A stretch of DNA of 64,000 nucleotides from Rotaria socialis (lineage: Eukaryota > Rotifera > Eurotatoria > Philodinida > Philodinidae), in assembly GCA_905331475.1 (NCBI GenBank), contig CAJNYU010003162.1:268204-332203 (forward strand), written 5' to 3'. A program made the translations under genes and the position numbers. Under the pieces are notes generated by a model that had not been told where the DNA came from, searched no databases, and saw nothing but the letters and a program-made list of their open reading frames with translations. Within the stretch, counting starts at the first letter, position 1, and each line of letters starts with the position of its first letter. Below are positions 37,855 through 48,961 of this stretch, piece by piece.

Positions 37855-38194
37855 ATAATTGAAAAGTAAGAATCAAACGTTTTCATCGCCTAAAAATCGA
37901 CAGCAACAGTCGAAAATCGACATCTAATCGGTTTGCTTCTTTTTCTGCAAGCTCGAAGAGTTTCGTCGTTACGACTAAAAATTTATTAATATTCTGTATT
38001 AAATAGAGTAAAGTATATTTGAATGTGATCATAAATGTTAACTAAAAATCATATAAAATTGAAAACAAAATCAGCCTATCAAGTCAACATTTGAGTTAAT
38101 AATAAAAGAAAAAAGCATTTTTATCGCTACCATAAATATTTTCTTTATTAAATAATAAAGTTTACAATCGTTAAAATTTTTTCAAAACTAAAAT

Positions 38195-39227
38195 CTATTG
38201 ATCACTAAGAATTTTCACACAGTCATCTGTGTGACTCATAGCCATTAATAATTGCCAAGGGTAAGGAGTCAATTTAATATCTACGTTTAATATACTTGTC
38301 GTGTTCAATCTTTCGTTATAACATCTAATTTGTTGTTCGTCACAATGAAATGTTAATCGTAAAACATAATTTTTCCTTATTAATTGGCTGTTGTAACCAT
38401 AGTTTTTACAATTGCTACTGCATCTACCATGTTCATAAACTTGATTATAGCCAAGCCGTTCTATGTTGCATGGTAAAATATGCAGGTTTTATATTAAAAC
38501 CGATTGAGACGAAAGAAAATACTGCAAGGGTTTTCAAAGTTTTCGATGCGAACACGTATCGTTTGTTGACTATGATGATAAAGTAGAATACCGCGCACAT
38601 ATGCATCCTCATTGCGAACTCCAATAGGTCTAGCAACATAACGTTCATGTTCAAGTCTAGCAGGCCCAAGTACATCTAAAAACACGCCTTGAATCTTTTT
38701 TTTAATATAAGCTGTTGTTTGAGTAATGGGTAAATTTGCATTCGTCGATTCATTACTTTCAATGTTAATTAAATGAATAACAGCCCTTATGTTCTCGATA
38801 ATTCTAATTGTAGATGGTGTTTTAATTTCTAGTTCAAGTGCACTTAATTTTTTAGTTCAGCGAATAATATCATTTTCTGAATAATCATCAGCTTCAAGAG
38901 ATGAACGAAGATCAACAGCTAAATCATAAGATGTTGTCGTAAGTTTTTCTTTTGATTGATTGAGTAGTTCTCCGAGATTTTCTCTAGCAGTGCCGGCAGC
39001 AACTTTAACCCTTTCAATGCAGTTTTTTTCCCATCGACTAATTTGTTCAAGGAATAAATAATTAGTTGGTATTTATTTTGTTAATTTAGTGTTAAATTAA
39101 ATCGTGATCTTGTATAATATGATCTAGTTCTACAGCTAACTTTTGTCGATGTTCACTTACACGTTAAAATACTTGCACTTCCGCTGTAAAAAGCACATAG
39201 TTTGTTTCTATTTGCACTAGAGTTCAT
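38195..39227 (-). pseudogene. Decayed B-box/SPRY-like gene (copy 2)
   Basis: It reads colinearly with the two intact neighbours in several frames. The start MNSSANRNKLC is followed by a deletion removing most of the B-box zinc ligands and shifting frame to VSEHRQKLAVELDHIIQDHD, then a stop. The coiled coil continues in another frame (ISRWEKNCIERVKVAAGTAR) with a TGA where the paralogue has Trp (IIR-stop-TKKL). A further shift occurs near 38500 within the SPRY-like part, which resumes as LGYNQVYEHGRCSSNC and ends PYPWQLL then DDCVKIL. At least three frameshifts or stops make it non-functional. It lies between two intact copies on the same strand. Confidence 0.8.
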
Positions 39228-40604
39228 GTTCACTATAATAACGTTATTCGAAATTTCATACAAACGAATGAAACATAGAGTTTAGATAGAAGATAGATAA
39301 TGTTTTACTCTCTCTTATTAGTATACGACCATGTTTAAACGAACATATACTTATGTTTTTGTCAACTGTTTAACAAAAATTTTACTAATATGTTTATCGG
39401 AGTATAGTGTCTATTCTTTAATTATTTTTGATGAGAAACAGAATTAGTTACCCTCTATTTTGAAAAATAGGCTTATCATGTCATAATACCTAAACAATAA
39501 AAAGATAAATGTGGAAACTTCGGATTTCATCCGAAAGTTATGTGTACTGCAAAAAGTGCATGGGATATATGAGTCATTCTAGAATGTCTGAACACCAAAA
39601 TTATCATGAGAAACTAGGCAATTTGATNAAAATAAATGTGGAAACTTCGGATTTCATCCGAAAGTTATGTGTACTGCAAAAAGTGCATGGGATATATGAG
39701 TCATTCTAGAATGTCTGAACACCAAAATTATCATGAGAAACTAGGCAATCTGATTTCTGGATGCAGTTTTTGTGCATTTTGAGACGTTTTTCAGGCGATG
39801 CTTCATCAGAAAGCTACGGTTTAGCTCAAAACCAATATCAGATTCGGAATCAGCGTTAAAAACCGAGTCGATTTATATATGTTGTGAATAATTCTGAGAA
39901 AGATTTATTTTTTGAAAAAAATTCCCTGTACTCCTTCCTCCTCAGGGATGGCCTGGTCAAAAATGACAATTTTTTCGATAACTCAACCATTTCTTGAGGG
40001 ATTCTTCTCATCTTCGAACTCGACTGAGATATTCATGAGATTGAACTGTGTGGAAAATTTCATCACGATCTGACTCTCCTTTCGCAAGTTATCGTGCCTA
40101 CGGCCGGACACACTGACCGGTTCTAGAGTGTACTCACTTTTTGAGTACACAAAAATTGGATCATTTCAATTGATTGCGGAAATAGTGGAAGAACAGTAAT
40201 AAATACTGGCATTGTTTCATTGAAAATTTTCTTCTCGAAGAAAATAGTTATGATCTAAAACGAGAACTGCTTTGAAATGCGTTCTAACATATGTGTATTT
40301 GTTGTCGATATGGTATTTCATAACGAAGAGAGTCATCCTAACTTGATATAGATATCCTTGATGATATTCATAATATATCTTTATAGGTAAAATTTTAGCC
40401 TGATATTGTATTTAATCCAAGTCTTGCCTATAAATTGGTAGAGATTTCAAGGAAAACCGAAGCGTCTATAGAATTTTATTTTATAACCTATACAATATTG
40501 ACCGTCAATGATGAACCCTTATGTTGATTACTGAACTAATAAAGCGTCCTTCATTTCGCACTTAATTAATTTGAATAAAATAGATTTAATAATTAAAATA
40601 AAAT
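39228..40604. other. Intergenic with N-joined duplication and zinc-finger-like relic
   Basis: A segment of about 123 bp at 39505-39627 is repeated at 39630-39753 with a single N (39628) between. The repeated DNA encodes on the plus strand a motif CKKCMGYMSHSRMSEHQNYH, which fits C-x2-C-x11-H-x3-H, the spacing of a C2H2 zinc finger. No longer gene surrounds it. An inverted GAGTGTACTC / GAGTACAC pair lies near 40128-40150. Confidence 0.45.
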
Positions 40605-41678
40605 TTATCGCTTAGGTAAGATTTTCACACAATCATCTTCATGAGTCAAAACTACGAGAATTTGCCAAGGAAATGGTGCTTGATCAATATCAACTGAAAG
40701 TTTATGTGTTTTGTTGAAGCGTTCATGAAATAGCTCTAGCCGTTGTTGATCGCAATCAAGTGTAAGATTTACTACATCATTTCGGTCAAATTGATAACTA
40801 TCATAGCCATGTACATTTGCATTATTATTCCAAACACCATGTTGATAAATTTCATTATAACCAAACCATCCGACGACAGACGATGATTTATAAGTCAATA
40901 CTTCCGGAACTACTGATGATGATATGCAACCAAAAAAAATGCTATATGGACGAGTTAATTGTTGAATTTTAAATCGAGCTGTGTGACGACCGTGACTATA
41001 AAACTTTTTACCAATAATATGTGCAACATCTAAATCAGGACCGATATGTTTAATAATTGTACCATTATTTTCTATAGAAGCAGCATTAGTTGCTTTGAAA
41101 AAACATTCGACACCATCGTCAGACGACATATGTGCAGGATTTGGATTCTTTTTATGGATATTTTGAAATTTATTATGTGAAACTGTAATAGGATAAATCG
41201 GAAATCGTTGATCTTCCATGATTTCAATTGAATATGACGATTTAATATCTAACCGAAGAGTGTTCAATTGTTTCATCCATCGGACGAGATCTTTTTCCGA
41301 GAAATCATCTGCTTTCGATGATGAATTAAGGTCGGCCGCTATATCACGAGACATTCTTGCAAGTTGCCGCTTTGATTTATCGGTGATTTGCCTTAGATCG
41401 ACTCGAGCAGTATCAGCTGCTGTTCTTATTTTCCTAATCGATTCCTTTTCCCATCTGGCTATTTTTTGTAAAAGAGAATGTTCGTACAATGACCGTTCAA
41501 GATTTTGTTGAATTAAATCGTGATCTTGTAGTATAGTTTCTAATTGATAAGTAAGTTCTTGTCGATGTTGCATAGCATGTCGAGAACAAAATGTTGAACT
41601 ACACCCATCACAAGTTAATATGCCGCCAATTTTTCCACATTTAACACAATGTCTCTGATTGTAATCGTCGTCAAGCAT
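40605..41678 (-). CDS. B-box zinc finger / coiled-coil / SPRY-like protein (copy 3)
   Basis: Single-exon gene of 357 residues, same architecture as the gene at 32475-33563. The B-box is at about residues 10-42 (CVKCGKIGGILTCDGCSSTF, then C-x2-H and H). The coiled coil lies at about 45-160. The SPRY-like C-terminus has ARFKIQQLTRPYSIFFGC, VGWFGYNEIYQHG, NDVVNLTLDCDQQRLELFHE and FPWQILVVL. All zinc ligands are present. There is no RING. It is clearly diverged from copy 1, so the duplication is not recent, and the decayed copy at 38195-39227 shares its final DDCVKIL. Confidence 0.8.
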   Translation of the reverse strand: MLDDDYNQRHCVKCGKIGGILTCDGCSSTFCSRHAMQHRQELTYQLETILQDHDLIQQNLERSLYEHSLLQKIARWEKESIRKIRTAADTARVDLRQITDKSKRQLARMSRDIAADLNSSSKADDFSEKDLVRWMKQLNTLRLDIKSSYSIEIMEDQRFPIYPITVSHNKFQNIHKKNPNPAHMSSDDGVECFFKATNAASIENNGTIIKHIGPDLDVAHIIGKKFYSHGRHTARFKIQQLTRPYSIFFGCISSSVVPEVLTYKSSSVVGWFGYNEIYQHGVWNNNANVHGYDSYQFDRNDVVNLTLDCDQQRLELFHERFNKTHKLSVDIDQAPFPWQILVVLTHEDDCVKILPKR

Positions 41679-42285
41679 AGTTGTTATGATCGATACGTTG
41701 TTAAATTCAGTTGTGAGAACAAAAGCCGCTTTCAGGAATATATTTTAGAAATAAATGGAAAAAAAAGCAAACAGAACGAAACATCCGATGTTCTGTTTTA
41801 CATTACGAGGCAAAAAAAGATGAGATTTTCAAGAGCACTTTTTTCTATGGTATCCATTATTATTAGTTTTTAATCAATTCTATTCATGCATTCAGTGATT
41901 AGTTTTATTATGCATTAAATATTTTTACGATTAAGATTTTCAAAGACTGTCTGAATTGAACTCACGATAGAAGCACATGAAAACAATAGATTGATGGTTA
42001 CCAGTGTAGCACTGGCCAATAAGAGAAGACTCGTGTTGTTGCTCACAGTACTATAGGATGCAAAGAGTTTATTTATCAAATAAATGTCATAGAAGAATGT
42101 CAAATATTATTTGCGAGAGCGAATTTTGTTTTGAAAAGTCAAACATTTAAGCTTGCAAGAGTAGCTATCCTAGTTTACGCAGAGTGTAACTCTGATTAAA
42201 TTGAGGCATCATCCTATTTTTCATTTAAAAAGTAATGAATGATTTCTGTTTTAGTTAATTTCAATTTTTCCTGTAATACATTTGT
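41679..42285. other. Intergenic; possible small TM ORF on minus
   Basis: A 62-codon minus ORF (41915-42103, starts MTFFYDIYLINKLF) contains one hydrophobic helix (LLLLASATLVTINLLF) and looks coding-like. There is no family match or splice partner, so it is not called as a gene. Confidence 0.3.
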
Positions 42286-43347
42286 AAGGTTAGCTGGCAT
42301 CGCAGCGGCTCTCTCAAAAAATATAGGAATTCCTATATAGGATAGGTCTAAAATATATAGGATTGCCCTCAACTATATAGGAAAAATATAGGATGACAAA
42401 TTTATTCCAGAAAAAGATTTAGACACCGAAAAATCACTGCAACAGCATTGAAGATGATAATGTGTTGTTTTGGCACGTATATCTAATCAGCTAAATAAAA
42501 ATATTATTGAGTTTTGAAAAGTAATGGAGCAGCAAGATTTTCTTAAAACATAAAAAACTAATTTATGTTCGATTTATTTTCACTATTGGACATACATGCA
42601 CTTTAGGGTGTGGGCGAGTTTCTGAACAAAATACTCACACCCACACCCACACCTTTTTGGTATTCAGTCTTTTAGAATTTCATAGTAAGCTACATCAAAT
42701 TTCATCGAAAAATAAGCATCCGTTCAGGAGTTATAACGTTGTGCATTTTTTTCAAATACTGCCAAGATTTTAGCAAAATTTCAAACCGTTATAACTCCTG
42801 AATGGATGCTTATTTTTCGATGAAATTTGAAATCTGTCGATGAAGTTTGATGTAACTTACTATGAAATTCTGAAAGGCGGAATACCAAAAAAGGTTAAAA
42901 ACATATGCCGGTTGGGCAAGCAAAAAAATTATTTTGTTTTCGCAAACTACAATCACAAACTTTTGACCACAAAACCTCATTACTTAGCTCCAATATGATC
43001 CCTCATAAGTTCCATCTAGGTCTCATGCACTGACGCTGAGATCTAGCATACCCAGAAATTCTGGATAAAACACTGATACAAAGACAACTAATGCAACGAG
43101 TATACTATATACATTATCTAGATGAACCAATAGGAAATAAGCGCCATACAAATTGTTACTGACAATATTTAAATGATGTGTTGAACACTTATCAGGAGTT
43201 TTTTGAATTTTTTTAGAAGAATCTTCAATTTTTTCAAAAAAAATAGGAAGATAGGAAAAAAGCTCAAAATATAGTCTATTATAGGATAAATTTTTAAAAT
43301 ATAGGAAATACAGGATATATAGGACTGCTGCGAAGCCAGAAGGTTAG
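42286..43347. mobile_element. hAT-like non-autonomous element with 8-bp TSD
   Basis: The element spans 42294-43339. Left end CTGGCATCGCAGCGG and right end inverted CTGGCTTCGCAGCAG form imperfect terminal repeats. Both are flanked by the 8-mer AAGGTTAG (42286-42293 and 43340-43347). TATAGGA-type motifs are repeated many times in both subterminal regions (about 42323-42400 and 43230-43325). No intact transposase. A separate foldback element sits inside it. Confidence 0.82.
42652..42894. mobile_element. Nested foldback element
   Basis: Near-perfect inverted repeat of about 100 nt per arm: the left arm starts CCTTTTTGGTATTCAG and includes TTTCATCGAAAAATAAGCAT; the right arm is its complement, ending AATACCAAAAAAGG at 42894. 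It has a short AT-rich loop and lies in the middle of the hAT-like element. An additional GGGTGTGGGCGAGT / ACTCACACCCACACCC pair lies just to its left. Confidence 0.75.
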
Positions 43348-44032
43348 ACATCGGCTAAGAGATGGCGCTCGGAAACGAAATATCTTCTCCTCAATCATGA
43401 ATATAAGATGCATTTTTGTTGCTGTTCTGCAGTTTTCATTAATGTATAAAACTTAAAATGTGTCCTATGTATCGATTGTGAAGAAAACCAAGTCCAAGTA
43501 CTTTCCTATACAAAACAAGGTTACCCTGAACCTAGGATGACGCCATTGCCATAAAGAAGAAAGCACTGGTTAAATTGAACAGCTTTTCTCTGTCGAAAAT
43601 GTGACGCTTTTGGGGATAAAGTCCCCTTTGGAAACGCCCGAACGTACAAGAAGTACTTGCAAAAGAAAACAATTCTGATTCTTCAATAAACTATTGCATG
43701 AATACTGTTATGACATCTGTATTTTTCAGCGAAGAAAACGCTTCGAGTGCAGCGTATCATTTGCCAGGCTTTTTCATCAAATCAATCATCATTTTATGCG
43801 TTATAATATTAACAAGAAAAGTTTTTATTTCTTTTTTCACATCACAACACTACAATACTAAATATTTTTAATATTACATGTCAAAGTCACTTGATATTTG
43901 CAAAACATGATTCTTATTCATTTGACTTCACTTGCTAATTCGCTGGATTTTTCTAACAAGATCTTATTTCTATGTATGATAATATTTTAAAATATTTTGT
44001 TTCTATTCAAATTATATGTACAAAAACAAAAG
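43348..44032. other. Intergenic, no gene seen
   Basis: 3' flank of the small TM gene. No repeat or exon recognised. Confidence 0.35.
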
Positions 44033-44447
44033 TTAATGAATTTTTTCAAAAAACGATGGCGTTTCCATGAATGAGTCATTTGATGTATCGATCAAAACAT
44101 AATAAGCTTCTTGAATAAGAGGCCCATTATTTATTGTAAAACGCCCAAGAACAAAAAGTGCAAACATAATATGTACGATAGTTATAATAACAATTTCACA
44201 TCGTTTTGATTTGATGCGTCTAGATCGTGCTAAATTAAGAGAAAAAAGAATATAAAATCTATTGTTTTCTTGTTTTTTTACAGAATAAATGGAAGTTTAG
44301 CAGACCTATGGATGTCGATGATGCAACATTTTTATCATGAATTGATTCACGAATTTGCTGGGTAAAGGAAAACATTAAAATAAAATATTAAAAACAACAT
44401 ATTCTTACTTGTTCACGAGCGATAGTATCTGTGCGTTTCAAGCTCAT
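44033..44447 (-). CDS. Small single-pass membrane protein, three exons
   Basis: Exons 44409-44447, 44306-44357 and 44033-44229 join in phase (0, then 1) through introns of 51 and 76 nt and give about 95 residues. The start is MSLKRTDTIAREQ, then QIRESIHDKNVASSTS, a basic RSRRIKSKR stretch, and one TM helix (CEIVIITIVHIMFALFVLG), with a short C-tail containing FMETPSFFEKIH. The basic residues before the helix predict a cytosolic N-terminus. No family recognised. Two perfect phase matches make it likely to be a real gene even though no exon is long. Confidence 0.6.
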
Positions 44448-45285
44448 TGTTAAACTAATAGAATATAAATGAGAAAGAAAAACAAGATGATAAGAATGTA
44501 AATCCTGTTGTAATTTTTTTAGAATTTTGCTTATTAATGAGTAGAAAAAGAAAAGATGAAGTGAAGTTTCTTTATTCAATCTCTAGCTTTAAGTATGCAT
44601 TTAAATAGATACCACGATCGGTAAGAAGCAGGCGAACACTAGTTGTTTAGTATATCTTCTGGATGTATTAGATATATTAAGCACTGTCGTGGTTCAGCTT
44701 GCTCTTTCTCTACTTTTAAAAGTAATATTTTCATGGTTTCGAAGCTTGAGCTTTGCTTCTAGAAAGAGTTCTATGGCTAATATTTCATGGATGTAAAGCT
44801 TCTTTTTTCTCATTAAATTTCGTTCGATGGCAACAGCCCATAAAAATTCTAGAATCTCATAAGATGACAACCTACTTTGGAGCGAAGCATTCAATTTATA
44901 TATTTTGTCACCTGATGATAAAAAACAATCTTTCGGAACTATTAGCAAATTTGTTAAAGAAAACTTCTATGGATTTTAAGATGCATATATCTTCGAAAGT
45001 ATCATGCACAATTATTTTTCAATTCTCGTCAAATATAGGAACATAGTAAGCAGCTTAACAAAAGTTAGAGGAGTAATCTTAGAAAGCATCCGCAAAAGAA
45101 ATATGCTTGACGTTCGAAGTATTATAATTATTAAGTCAAGTTTGGCAAATAGGTTTTTCTTACAACTGAAAGCATAAATTAGAGTGATGAAGAATCACTA
45201 GGCAACAGTGACATAAAAACCCTCTTCGTGCGTGTTTGTTAGCTTGATACATGCAGACAGTAATTAAATCAAGGTCAAAACGACG
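44448..45285. other. Intergenic, no gene seen
   Basis: 5' flank of the small TM gene. Short overlapping ORFs on both strands have no coding character that I can support. Confidence 0.35.
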
Positions 45286-45559
45286 TTAAATATCGCATTT
45301 TGTTAGTCTAATCGTAAGCTTCATTTCTTTGAAATGGTATTCACGCTGTTGTGGTGGTTGTCGAGCATAGCTAATTCGATTGACGCATGCATCGGGGCGT
45401 TCTTTATTGTCAAAATGCATTCTACACAGTTTTTCAAGCATTTTCCCAAAGATATTACAGCTGAAATTGAACTATGAATATCGATATTGTATCAAATGCT
45501 TGCCAATCGAATTCTGGCTTAGGCAATTCGATTGATGCTCTGCCATGTTTAAAGTACAT
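45286..45559 (-). CDS. Small hypothetical protein with a GC-AG intron
   Basis: Exon 1 45504-45559 (MYFKHGRASIELPKPEFD) and exon 2 45286-45460 join in phase if the 43-nt intron starts with GC (GCAAGC...TTTCAG), giving 75 residues. Exon 2 reads CNIFGKMLEKLCRMHFDNKE, then RPDACVNRISYARQPPQQRE and ends KLTIRLTKCDI, with codon usage like the neighbouring genes and four cysteines. No family recognised. The intron length is typical of this window, and GC-AG is the commonest non-canonical type. It could also be the last exons of a longer gene. Confidence 0.5.
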
Positions 45560-48088
45560 TGTAGTAGAGTGTATGATGTTTACTCTACTCTTGGATAGTA
45601 ACAGTTCGATGCAGTATTTCATCGTGCATTCTTGACAGATTTATATTGACCCTTGTAATTATAAATAATTGATACGATTCGTTTTCATAGCTTCAGTTAA
45701 AAAGTCAATCGAATGATTTGTTAAACTTCTGACTTAATAAATTTCCCAATTAGAAATTAGAACTAGTGTAATTGTAATTGTGCACCGTTCAGAAGTTGGA
45801 TTAATGACTAAGCATGCTCTAGATATATTAGTATTAAAAAAAAGATTATATTTCATATCAAGCATTGCTATTTATAACTTCAGTAATTATATATTGTGCA
45901 TGACACCAGATAAATACGATTTATAAAGTATAAGATCTTTTTTAATAACATTTTAGGACTGGTGAAAGTATTACTACTGACTGTTGCTAAAAATTTTCTA
46001 TTACAATAACGAAACCAATTACAAATTCTAATGTTCAATTGTTTCTCCATCATTTTGATTGCAATAAAAATTCCATCGGTTCTTAAATCGTTACTTTGGT
46101 GATGGTACAATTACCTAAGTAGATTCAAACTAGTACTTCTATCGATGAAAACATTTACACGTCGAAAATGTTTCAACAGGAAATCATAATCCACAATGTA
46201 ATAGGACGTTAACATTTTTAGCTTTGCAAATTTCATTTAGAAAGACACTTGAAAATAACGCAGAAGGTATCATGCGATAGTAGTGAGTGTCACTCGAGAA
46301 TATGTTATAGTTAGAGAATAGTTCCTCAGACTAAAGCATATTGTACTGATTATAGTATTAATAAAGATGTCAAGTTTGGAAAGAAAAATATTATTGTATT
46401 ACATGCACGTTGACAAAATGTACTTTCGTTAGCGTCAGAACTACTTTCAGGCGAGTACATTGTCAATTTTTAAGAAGATGTATATCGTAGATTGATTATA
46501 ATGCGGAAAATTAACAATTGGGCGCGATATCCAGAGTTAATAAGTAATAGATTGATTACTTTTACGCTTAGAATTATTTTTAAAACTTTCAATTGGCAAT
46601 GTCCACATGTTATTTACCAATATCGACACGTCATTACGATGCAGTAAAATAACATTTGTTAGAGAAAATAATTCTATTGACCTCTATTCCTTTTGACTAT
46701 ATTTTCTACGGTTATAAGGTGAGCGTCAACCTGTGAATGCCTATCCCGTCTTTCTGTTGTTTGCATAAATCGAAGTAAGAAACTTGAAATGATGATAATT
46801 ACTACTGAAAACACTATCGTTCAATTGCCATATATTTTCTAACGAATGAAACGATCATCATATAAGTCATTGCATACTTGCTCAGAAAAACCAATAGCTC
46901 TCATAGTTTGGAGTGTGTTGATTGTTGTGGTTGTATTGAAAATTCTCAATGCTAGTGTAGCTATTAGCAGCGTAGTAATAGATTCTACTTTTGAAAGGTT
47001 TACATCAAATAACAATGAAGCAACGGTCCACTTTAAAAGTAAATTATCGGTTTGTCAATCGTAATCTTTACTCTATTCAAAGTTAAATTCTTCGCAGGGA
47101 AATTCATATGAAAGTTATTTTTTCCCACATCTATTTTAATCATAATTAAACGAGATACGGATCACATATTATCGCATGGTGTATTTTTGTTTGTCGGCAT
47201 AATGTAATAATATATTCGTGTATTTTAAGGATATTTTGAAGTCGCAATTATTTATCAAATTAATTATAGTCATAATTAAAGAACTCTATTCAGCCGGAAA
47301 ATAGATGTACTTATTTGATACTGTTATCGTTACCCTAGATTTCCAGTTTTCATATTTCGTAATTGTTAACAGCTGGAAAATAGCAACTGTGGCGCCGAGT
47401 TTTGAATTTTGAAATAAAACAATCGTTGATTAACAGTATTTGGAATCCATGTATTTTTTTAATAATAGGAATGGCAACTACTTTTTATGATGATGGTTTC
47501 GTGAAAATATGATTTATAGGTACACGGATAGTCGGTCTACTTGTAAACTAGACTAATTCATTTCAACTCTCTTAAAAGCCGCAGCTTCACCTTTGATAAC
47601 CTACCTCAATGTTTCAATTAGTACTACTACTGAGCAAATGATCAGTGCATATGTTTTTCCTAGAGAAACTTGTCTGATAAAACGCTATAATTTGTATCGA
47701 TTTAAATATCTTTATTGTATGAAAAAAGCATTTTAACAAATAATAGCTAGCGTTAAAGTCCCATAAAAATTATATTAAAAAAAATTCAATTTTATATTTA
47801 ATCATAAAAACATTGTCATTCGAGCAGGTCCAAAAAGCCATTGAATTCAAAAGAATTCTCATGTAGTATTTCGTTCTGAGAAGAAACTCATTAAAAATAT
47901 GTTTAAACAACTAAATTAAAGTAATATGCAAGTTAAATATTAAGATCTACCAATTAGAATGCACACAAATTCTAATAGAAGAAGGACGGAGGGAAAAAAC
48001 AAAAGAACAGATTAGTATCAATTATAATTCCTGAGATTATTGCATTGGAAACTGGAATGCTTCGAAGAATTCAAATATTTGTCTATAT
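45560..48088. other. Long intergenic region
   Basis: About 2.5 kb without a firm gene. A 72-codon plus ORF (46846-47064, starts MKRSSYKSLHTCSEK) has one hydrophobic helix (ALIVWSVLIVVVVLKIL) and could be a tiny membrane protein, but nothing else supports it. Confidence 0.35.
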
Positions 48089-48781
48089 CTAACGATGTCC
48101 GGCCAGTGGTTGAGCCAGCATTTGAACAAGATTTTTATAAACAACACGACCATCCGAAGTAACATTTAATTCACGTAAGATCAGATCGACTAGAAAATAA
48201 AACAAACGAATTTCATGGATGATTACATAGTTTTTTTTCTTACCATCTCGATCGGTCATTTTTTCTCCTGTATGAGTTAAAATATATCTCAACTGTTTAG
48301 CGTCAATATAACCATGTTTTTTTGTATCATACAGTTGAAAAGCAGCCATTATCTCATTTGAAGTATTTTCTACTGATCGGTGTTCCAAAATAATTTTCAA
48401 GAAATCATCAAATTCGACAACACCAGCATCTGGTGATGTTCAATATAAAATATAGGCTAACAGCGACGGCAAACGAATATAACATACCTTTTTTGTATTT
48501 AGTAAAGTATCGTTTAAGTTCTACCAATGTTGGAGCCATACTCAATGATCGCATTATGAAACATAATTTATCTGGCGTGTCTACATAACCTTGTGGAGCA
48601 AATAATTGAAAGCATTGCCGAAAATCTAATTCGAAAACAATCGTATTTTGAGTTTTAAATAAAAGTTCCATGCGAAAATCTTCTTACTGTCGATTTCTTC
48701 TTCGCTAAAATTTTTTGACTAGAAAATTAAACAAATTTTTAACATTTTTCGTATTGCTAAATCAAAATTCTCTCCTACCAT
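48089..48781 (-). CDS. Calmodulin-like EF-hand protein (CALML4-type)
   Basis: Exons 48779-48781, 48688-48718, 48488-48625, 48244-48429 and 48089-48189 join in phase to 152 residues, equal to human CALML4. The first exon encodes only the start Met; exon 2 gives SKNFSEEEID, leading into FRQCFQLFAPQGYVDTPDKL, the position of CALML4 EINEYKECFSLYD. Four EF-hand-like repeats follow, but most loops lack the acidic calcium ligands: only VEFDDF, YDTKKHGYIDAKQL and TSDGRVVYKN keep parts of a loop. Calcium binding is therefore probably weak or absent. CALML4 acts as a light chain of class VII myosins. It follows SCFD1 by 180 bp on the same strand, with an AATAAA signal between. Confidence 0.8.
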
Positions 48782-48961
48782 AATAATTCAGTTCAAAAAG
48801 AAAATAGCACAGCAGCAATCAATCTACAAGTGAGAACAAATGAGAATAAAAAAAAACGAAAGTGATAAGAAAAGAAACTCATAATAATTAAAATAAAATA
48901 ATCAGAATATTTTATTGACAATAACAACCCACAAAAATTAGAAGTCCTTTGGATAATTAAT
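48782..48961. other. Short SCFD1-CALML4 spacer
   Basis: Only 180 bp between the SCFD1 stop and the CALML4-type ATG. Read on the minus strand it holds AATAAA (around 48915) and then a pyrimidine tract ending CACTTGTAG, a possible splice acceptor before the ATG. This layout suits an operon-like pair resolved by trans-splicing, which is known in rotifers; that reading is inference. Confidence 0.45.
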
